Shown piece after piece: positions 58,866 through 64,000 of a stretch of DNA of 64,000 bases. The notes beneath the pieces were generated by a model that saw only the letters and a program-made list of their open reading frames with translations, was not told where the DNA came from and did no database searches. Source of the stretch: Schlegelella_A sp963778525 (GTDB lineage: Bacteria; Pseudomonadota; Gammaproteobacteria; Burkholderiales; Burkholderiaceae_C). The number at the start of each line of letters is the position of its first letter. The first letter of the stretch is position 1. The position numbers and the translations under genes are program-made. The stretch lies in contig CAVZUJ010000004.1 of assembly GCA_963778525.1 (NCBI GenBank), positions 62,001 through 126,000 of the forward strand, read 5' to 3'.

Positions 58866-59787
58866 GCCGCCCGAAACGGCAGCCCCCGCGCCCAAGGCCA
58901 GCGCGGGACGTTTGCTGCGCGAGGCGCGCGAAAAGCAGGGCCTGCACATCGCGGCTCTTGCCGCCGCGATCAAGGTGGCGCCGAAGAAGCTCGAGCTTCT
59001 CGAATCCGATCGCTTCGCCGAGCTGCCCGACGCCACGTTCACGCGCGCTCTCGCGCAGACCGTCTGCCGGGCGCTGAAGACCGATCCGGCGCCCGTCATG
59101 CAATTGCTGCCGCCCCCGCCCGGACATCGCCTCGAGCACGTCGGCGAGGGCTTGAACACGCCGTTTCGCGAGCGGCCGGGCGCGCTCGTTCAGCGCGATT
59201 GGCTGCAGACGGCGACGAGTCCGGTGTTCTGGATCGTCGGCCTCATTCTGGTGGCCACTGCAACCATCTATTTCCTGCCGTCCAGCCTCGGTGCACTGGG
59301 CACGGTGCGACAGCGCTCCGCGTCGGCGTCGGCGCCGCATGCCGCCGTCGAGCCCGGCGTGCCGCCCGATGTCGGCAATGGTGGCGCCTCGGCACCTGCC
59401 GAAACGATCGGCTTCGCGGCACCCGTGGCGCAGCCGGCGAGCGTCGTCGCGGCGCCGGCGCTGGCCTTGCCGGTTGCCGCTTCCGGGTCGGCAGGCGGCG
59501 CCAACCCGACAGCGTCGCTCGCCGCCGAGCCGGCCTCAGGTGCCCTGCCCGCGGCCATGCTTCAATTGCGCGTCTCGGCAGCGTCGTGGGTCGAGGTCAC
59601 CGATGCACAGGGCAAGGCCCTGGTCGCGCGCTTGCTGCACCCGGGTGAAGTGGTCGGCGTCGACGGCACGCCGCCGTTGAAGCTGAGAATCGGCAACGCC
59701 GCGGGAACACAAGTCATCTTTCGCGGTCAGCCTACGGAGCTGCAAGCCTTCACCCGCGACAACGTCGCCCGCCTCGAACTCAAGTAG
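58858..59787 (+). CDS. rodZ: RodZ-like helix-turn-helix membrane protein
   Basis: 309 residues: cytoplasmic Xre-type helix-turn-helix (about 15-80; LLREAREKQGLHIAALAAAI, FAELPDATFTRALAQTVCRAL), one transmembrane helix at about 122-142 (SPVFWIVGLILVATATIYFL), an Ala-rich linker, and the periplasmic RodZ C-terminal domain (about 235-309; LQLRVSAASWVEVTDAQGK). RodZ links MreB to the cell-wall elongation machinery. ispG follows 10 bp after the stop. Confidence 0.88.
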   Translation: MSEPPETAAPAPKASAGRLLREAREKQGLHIAALAAAIKVAPKKLELLESDRFAELPDATFTRALAQTVCRALKTDPAPVMQLLPPPPGHRLEHVGEGLNTPFRERPGALVQRDWLQTATSPVFWIVGLILVATATIYFLPSSLGALGTVRQRSASASAPHAAVEPGVPPDVGNGGASAPAETIGFAAPVAQPASVVAAPALALPVAASGSAGGANPTASLAAEPASGALPAAMLQLRVSAASWVEVTDAQGKALVARLLHPGEVVGVDGTPPLKLRIGNAAGTQVIFRGQPTELQAFTRDNVARLELK

Positions 59788-59797
59788 CGAGACCCGC

Positions 59798-61063
59798 ATG
59801 CGAGACGAAAGCGTTTCTCTCGATTCATTCATCGAGCCGGCCCGGCCGGCGCCGCGCCGCTCGCGCCAGGTCAACGTGCGCTGGGGCGCACGCGTCGTCA
59901 GCGTCGGGGGCGACGCGCCGGTGCGCGTTCAGGCGATGACCAATACCGATACCGTCGATGCCATCGGCACGGCGATCCAGGTGAAGGAGCTGGCGATCGC
60001 CGGCTCGGAGATGGTGCGCATCACCGTCAACACGCCCGAGGCAGCGGCGGCGGTGCCGCACATTCGCGATCAGCTCGATCGCATGGGCATCGACGTGCCC
60101 TTGATCGGCGATTTCCACTACAACGGGCATCGCCTGCTGACCGACTATCCGGCCTGCGCCGAGGCGCTCTCGAAATACCGGATCAACCCGGGCAATGTCG
60201 GCAAGGGCGACAAGCACGACCGCCAGTTCGCGCAGATGGTGGAGGCGGCGGCACGGTTCGCGAAGCCGGTGCGCATCGGCGTCAACTGGGGCAGCCTCGA
60301 CCAGGAACTGCTGACCGAGCTGATGGACGAGAACGCGAAGCTGGCCGAGCCGCAGGAGCCGAAGCAGATCATGTATCGCGCGATCGTGCTGTCGGCCCTT
60401 TCGTCGGCCAGGCGTGCCGAGGAGATCGGCCTGGCGCGCGAGCAGATCATCCTGTCCTGCAAGATGTCGGGCGTGCAGGATCTGATCAGCGTCTACCGGG
60501 CGCTCGCCCGCCAGTCGGACTACGCCTTGCACCTGGGCCTCACGGAAGCGGGCATGGGCACCAAGGGCACGGTCGCTTCGACCGCGGCGCTGGCGGTGCT
60601 GCTGCAGGAAGGCATCGGCGACACCATTCGCGTCTCGCTCACGCCCGAGCCGGGCGGCGCGCGTACCCAGGAAGTCGTCGTCGCGCTCGAGATCCTGCAG
60701 TCGCTCGGCTTGCGTTCGTTCAATCCAAGCGTCACTGCCTGCCCGGGCTGCGGCCGCACCACGAGCACCACGTTCCAGGAACTGGCCAAGCAGATCGACG
60801 ACTTCCTGCGTGCCCAGATGCCGGTGTGGAAGGCGCGCTATCCCGGCGTCGAGAAGATGAAGGTCGCGGTGATGGGCTGCATCGTCAACGGTCCGGGCGA
60901 AAGCAAGCACGCCGATATCGGCATCAGCCTGCCGGGCACCGGCGAAGCGCCGGCGGCGCCGGTCTTCATCGACGGCGAGAAGGCATTGACCTTGCGCGGC
61001 GCCGGTATCGCCACCGATTTCCAGGCGCTGGTCGAGACCTACATCGAGAAGCGGTTCGGTTAG
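59798..61063 (+). CDS. ispG: 4-Hydroxy-3-methylbut-2-en-1-yl diphosphate synthase
   Basis: 421 residues, [4Fe-4S] enzyme of the MEP isoprenoid pathway. The TIM-barrel start VRVQAMTNTDTVDAIGTAIQ and the cluster-binding cysteines in TACPGCGRTTSTTF and GCIVNGPGESKHADIGISLP identify it. It converts ME-cPP to HMBPP, upstream of the farnesyl diphosphate used by hpnCDE in this window. Repeat copy 4 begins 6 bp after its stop. Confidence 0.96.
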   Translation: MRDESVSLDSFIEPARPAPRRSRQVNVRWGARVVSVGGDAPVRVQAMTNTDTVDAIGTAIQVKELAIAGSEMVRITVNTPEAAAAVPHIRDQLDRMGIDVPLIGDFHYNGHRLLTDYPACAEALSKYRINPGNVGKGDKHDRQFAQMVEAAARFAKPVRIGVNWGSLDQELLTELMDENAKLAEPQEPKQIMYRAIVLSALSSARRAEEIGLAREQIILSCKMSGVQDLISVYRALARQSDYALHLGLTEAGMGTKGTVASTAALAVLLQEGIGDTIRVSLTPEPGGARTQEVVVALEILQSLGLRSFNPSVTACPGCGRTTSTTFQELAKQIDDFLRAQMPVWKARYPGVEKMKVAVMGCIVNGPGESKHADIGISLPGTGEAPAAPVFIDGEKALTLRGAGIATDFQALVETYIEKRFG

Positions 61064-61069
61064 ATGGGG

Positions 61070-61148
61070 CCCCCACGCTTGCGGCTGCGCCGCCGCGCTG
61101 CCTCCCGAGGGGGTGCGCGCCGCCTTGGGGCGGCCCGGCGACGGCGCG
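61070..61148 (+). repeat. GC-rich intergenic repeat, copy 4 (ispG-hisS)
   Basis: CCCCCACGCT start, an inner GCGGCTGCGCCGCCGC hairpin, CCTCCCGAGGGGGTGC centre and CCTTGGGGCGGCCCGGCG end. It is the most diverged copy. It lies 6 bp after the ispG stop and 25 bp before hisS. Confidence 0.8.
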
Positions 61149-61173
61149 GCGCCTCTCGCACATCGGATCGGCC

Positions 61174-62463
61174 ATGAGCGAAGCCCTGCGGGCCGTCAAA
61201 GGCATGAACGACATCCTGCCGCCGGAATCGGCGCGCTGGGAGTGGTTCGAGGACAAGGTGCGCGCGCTCATGCACCGGTACGGCTACGCCAACGTGCGCA
61301 CGCCTGTCGTCGAGCCGACGGCGCTCTTCGTGCGTGGCCTCGGCGAGGTGACCGACATCGTCGAGAAGGAGATGTATTCCTTCGAAGACGCGATGAACGG
61401 CGACAGGTTGACCCTGCGGCCCGAGGCCACTGCCGGCATCGTCCGCGCGATGATCGAGCACAACGCGCTCTACAACGGGCCGCTGCGGCTGTGGAGCCAC
61501 GTCGTCCTGTTTCGCCACGAGCGACCGCAGAAGGGCCGGTATCGGCAGTTCCACCAGATCGACGTCGAGGCGCTCGGCCATGCCGGGCCCGACGTCGATG
61601 CCGAACAGATCCTGATGTGCCGTGCGCTGTTGCGCGATGTCGGACTGGTGGAGGGGCGCGATGTCCGCCTCGAGTTGAACAGCCTGGGCCAGCCGAACGA
61701 GCGGACGGCCCACCGTGCCGCGCTGATCGCCTATCTGGAGCAGCACGCCGAGGTCCTCGACGAGGATGCGCGGCGACGCCTGCACAGCAATCCCTTGCGC
61801 ATCCTCGATAGCAAGAATCCCGCGATGCAGGCGATCGTCGAAGGCGCGCCGCGGCTGATGGAATTCCTCGGCGAAGCTTCGCTTGCGCACTTCAACGCGG
61901 TCCGTGCGGTGCTCGACGCCGCCGGCCTCGCGTACCGCGTCAATCCCAGGCTGGTGCGCGGCCTCGATTACTACAACCTGACGGTCTTCGAGTGGGTCAC
62001 CGACCGCCTCGGCTCGCAGGGCACGGTCTGTGGCGGAGGCCGCTACGACGGCATGTTCGAACAGCTCGGCGGCAAGCCGACGGCTGCGGTCGGCTGGGGC
62101 ATGGGCATCGAGCGCATGCTGCTGCTCCTCGAAGAGATTGGCGCCACGGCAGCGCAGGATTGCGCCGACGCCTACGCGATCGTTCCCGGCCCTGGGGCAC
62201 TCGCCGCGGCGATGACCACCTGCGAAGGGCTTCGGGCGGCCGGACTCTCGGTGCTGATGCACGCGGCGGGCGCCGCCGGCTGGGGCAGCATGAAATCGCA
62301 GTTCCGCAAGGCCGACGCCAGCGGTGCACGCTACGCCCTGGTCTTCGGCGACGATGAAGTCGCGCGTGGCGTGGTTGCCGTCAAGCCGCTGCGCGAGGCC
62401 GGCGAGCAGCGGCTGGTGCCGCTTGCCGACGTCGCATCGTGGGCCTCGACCCTCGCCGCATAA
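61174..62463 (+). CDS. hisS: Histidine-tRNA ligase
   Basis: 429 residues, class II aminoacyl-tRNA synthetase. N-terminal VKGMNDILPPESARWEWFED, motif 2 (LWSHVVLFRHERPQKGRYRQ FHQ), the histidine-specific loops LVRGLDYYNLTVFEW and GGGRYDGMFEQLGG, motif 3 (AAVGWGMGIERMLLLLE) and the anticodon-binding domain after about 330. ATG 61174 is the only start consistent with the family; longer frames upstream run through ispG and the repeat. Confidence 0.97.
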   Translation: MSEALRAVKGMNDILPPESARWEWFEDKVRALMHRYGYANVRTPVVEPTALFVRGLGEVTDIVEKEMYSFEDAMNGDRLTLRPEATAGIVRAMIEHNALYNGPLRLWSHVVLFRHERPQKGRYRQFHQIDVEALGHAGPDVDAEQILMCRALLRDVGLVEGRDVRLELNSLGQPNERTAHRAALIAYLEQHAEVLDEDARRRLHSNPLRILDSKNPAMQAIVEGAPRLMEFLGEASLAHFNAVRAVLDAAGLAYRVNPRLVRGLDYYNLTVFEWVTDRLGSQGTVCGGGRYDGMFEQLGGKPTAAVGWGMGIERMLLLLEEIGATAAQDCADAYAIVPGPGALAAAMTTCEGLRAAGLSVLMHAAGAAGWGSMKSQFRKADASGARYALVFGDDEVARGVVAVKPLREAGEQRLVPLADVASWASTLAA

Positions 62464-62491
62464 TCAACGGTTTGCCCGCAACACCTTCGCC

Positions 62492-63172
62492 ATGGCCTCG
62501 CATCTCGATCTCGAAGAACAAGAACAGCTCGACCAGCTCAAGGCATTCTGGAGCGAATACGGCAACCTCATCACGACGGTGCTCGTGCTTGTCGTCGGCG
62601 CCTATCTCGCCTGGCTGGGCTGGAATGCCTGGCAGCGCGACCAGGGCGCGAAGGCGGGCTCGATGTACGACGAGCTCGATCGCGCCGTCCAGGCCGGCGA
62701 CGCGGCCCGCGCCAACAGCATCTTCGGCGACATGAAGGATCGCTACCCGCGCACTGCCTTCAGCGGACAGGCCGGCTTGCTGGCCGCCAAGGCCGCGGCC
62801 GACAAGGGGCAACTCGATGTCGCCCGCACCGACCTCGCCTGGGTCGCCGACAGCGCTTCGGAAAATGCCTATCGCGTCGTCGCGCGCCTGCGCATCTCCG
62901 GGCTTTTGCTGGACGAAAAGAAATACGACGATGCGCTGAAGCAGCTCGACGGCATCGACGACGCCGAGTTCGCCGGCCTCGTCGCCGATCGGCGCGGCGA
63001 CATCCTGGCTGCGGCCGGCAAGATCGACGAGGCGAAGGTTGAATACCAGAAGGCCGTGGCCGCGATCGACAGCAAGGTCGACTACCGCCGCGTTGTCGAG
63101 GCCAAGCTCAACGTGCTCGGCACGACGACCTCCGCGGCGGCCCCGGCGAGCAGCGCGTCGGCGGTGAAATGA
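62492..63172 (+). CDS. yfgM: YfgM-like ancillary SecYEG translocon subunit
   Basis: 226 residues: short cytoplasmic N-terminus (ASHLDLEEQEQLDQLKAFW), one transmembrane helix at about 24-46, and a periplasmic tetratricopeptide domain (SIFGDMKDRYPRTAFSGQAG; ISGLLLDEKKYDDALKQLDG). YfgM binds the translocon and helps periplasmic chaperones. The hisS-yfgM-bamB order is the same as in E. coli. Stop overlaps bamB by ATGA. Confidence 0.9.
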   Translation: MASHLDLEEQEQLDQLKAFWSEYGNLITTVLVLVVGAYLAWLGWNAWQRDQGAKAGSMYDELDRAVQAGDAARANSIFGDMKDRYPRTAFSGQAGLLAAKAAADKGQLDVARTDLAWVADSASENAYRVVARLRISGLLLDEKKYDDALKQLDGIDDAEFAGLVADRRGDILAAAGKIDEAKVEYQKAVAAIDSKVDYRRVVEAKLNVLGTTTSAAAPASSASAVK

Positions 63173-64000
63173 CATCGGGCGCAAGCGGCGCAGCGGGCAG
63201 CCAGCTCGTACAGCGCGGGGCGCGCCGCCTCGGCCTGGCGCTTGCGGTCCTGACGCTCGCGGCCTGGCTCGGTGGCTGCGCCCTGTGGGCACCCGACAAG
63301 CCCAAGCCGAAGCCGCTCGAGCCCATCGCCGCGCCGATCAGCGTCAAGCAGGTCTGGAACCAGAGCATCGGCGCGGTGCCTTTTTCGCTGACGATGGCCG
63401 TCAACGGCGGTACCGTCACCGCCGCCTCGGGCGCGGGCGACGTGCTGGCCGTCGAGGCGGCGAGCGGCAAGGTGCTCTGGCGCGCCAATGTCGGCGCCAA
63501 CCTGTCGGCCGGCGTCGGCAGCGATGGCCGGTTCTCGGCCGTCGTCACCCGCGACGGCGAGCTCGTGCTTCTCGAGGCCGGCGCGGTCAAATGGCGCAAG
63601 TCCCTGGGCGTGCGCGTCGCGACGGCGCCACTGGTCGCCGGCCAGCGCGTCTTCGTGCTCGGCGTCGACCGCGACGTGCAGGTCTTCGACGCCGAGGACG
63701 GCAGCAGGATCTGGCAGCTGCAGCGGCCGGGCGAAGCGTTGACGCTGAACTACTCGGGCGTCATCACCGCGTTCAAGAACACACTGCTGGTCGGGCAAGG
63801 GCCGCGCCTGGCGGCCGTCGACCCGGTCTCCTCGGTGGTGCGCTGGGAAGTGCCGATCGGCTCGCCGCGCGGCGCCAACGAGGTCGAGCGACTGGCCGAC
63901 CTGATCGGCCCGGTGCTGCGCAGCGGCGATCTCGTCTGTGCGCGCTCCTTCCAGGCGGCGGTTGGCTGCGTCGACGCCGAGCACGGCAAGATCGCCTGGG
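63169..64000 (+). CDS. bamB: Outer membrane protein assembly factor BamB, partial
   Basis: The first 277 residues are in the window and the gene runs off the right edge. A lipoprotein signal with lipobox WLGGC (Cys near 37) is followed by the start of an eight-bladed PQQ-type propeller: repeats such as VLAVEAASGKVLWRANVGAN, VQVFDAEDGSRIWQLQ and LAAVDPVSSVVRWEVPIGSP. BamB is a BamA partner in outer-membrane protein assembly. bamD is also in this window at 51955. Confidence 0.93.
   Translation, partial: MTSGASGAAGSQLVQRGARRLGLALAVLTLAAWLGGCALWAPDKPKPKPLEPIAAPISVKQVWNQSIGAVPFSLTMAVNGGTVTAASGAGDVLAVEAASGKVLWRANVGANLSAGVGSDGRFSAVVTRDGELVLLEAGAVKWRKSLGVRVATAPLVAGQRVFVLGVDRDVQVFDAEDGSRIWQLQRPGEALTLNYSGVITAFKNTLLVGQGPRLAAVDPVSSVVRWEVPIGSPRGANEVERLADLIGPVLRSGDLVCARSFQAAVGCVDAEHGKIAW

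Overview
The window looks like an ordinary chromosomal segment of a high-GC betaproteobacterium of the order Burkholderiales, probably near the Comamonadaceae/Rubrivivax-Leptothrix group. This rests on gene order (sucA-sucB-lpd-zapE; tig-clpP-clpX-lon; scpB-rluB-ndk-rlmN-pilW-rodZ-ispG-hisS-yfgM-bamB), protein character, and a family of GC-rich intergenic repeats of a kind I associate with these genomes. I see no insertion sequence, prophage, CRISPR array or origin.

Region 1 (1-10.6 kb) is an oxalate-catabolism locus. It holds formyl-CoA:oxalate CoA-transferase (frc), oxalyl-CoA decarboxylase (oxc), a two-domain ADP-forming CoA ligase, an OxlT-type oxalate/formate antiporter, a LysR regulator, a Crp/Fnr-family regulator, a small unknown protein and a secreted alpha/beta-hydrolase lipoprotein. 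Three TTGA-type dyads of one pattern (TTGAY-N4-GTCAW) precede the hydrolase, oxc/regulator and transporter genes, and the regulator carries the Fnr-type E-x-x-S-R recognition helix, so a small dedicated regulon is likely.

Region 2 (10.8-18.2 kb) has a membrane H+-pyrophosphatase fused to an OmpA-like domain, divergent from a soluble pyrophosphatase; an acyltransferase-like gene; a PII protein; and an ECF sigma-DUF3619-DUF3106-RDD operon. Region 3 (18.2-25.5 kb) is branched-chain amino-acid synthesis (ilvB-ilvH-ilvC, leuA) with pssA and pbpG. leuA is preceded by a textbook leucine leader peptide and attenuator. Region 4 (25.5-29.4 kb) holds an IclR regulator and hpnCDE for squalene/hopanoid synthesis.

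Region 5 (29.4-36.4 kb) has tRNA-Leu, tig, clpP, clpX, lon, tRNA-Gly, tRNA-Cys, an ArsC/Spx-like gene and a second tRNA-Leu. Region 6 (36.4-41.1 kb) is etfB-etfA, an acyl-CoA dehydrogenase and a nitronate monooxygenase. Region 7 (41.2-48.9 kb) is the 2-oxoglutarate dehydrogenase operon with zapE and a small secreted protein. Region 8 (48.9-64 kb) is housekeeping: PP2C phosphatase, DUF465, DinG-like helicase, bamD, rluD, scpB, rluB, ndk, rlmN, pilW, rodZ, ispG, hisS, yfgM and the start of bamB.

Ten reading-frame breaks occur, several in genes that should be essential for prototrophy (ilvB, leuA). Most can be explained by one base gained or lost in a short G/C run, so they look like sequence errors rather than pseudogenes. 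Four near-identical repeats sit in gaps between co-oriented genes just after stop codons.
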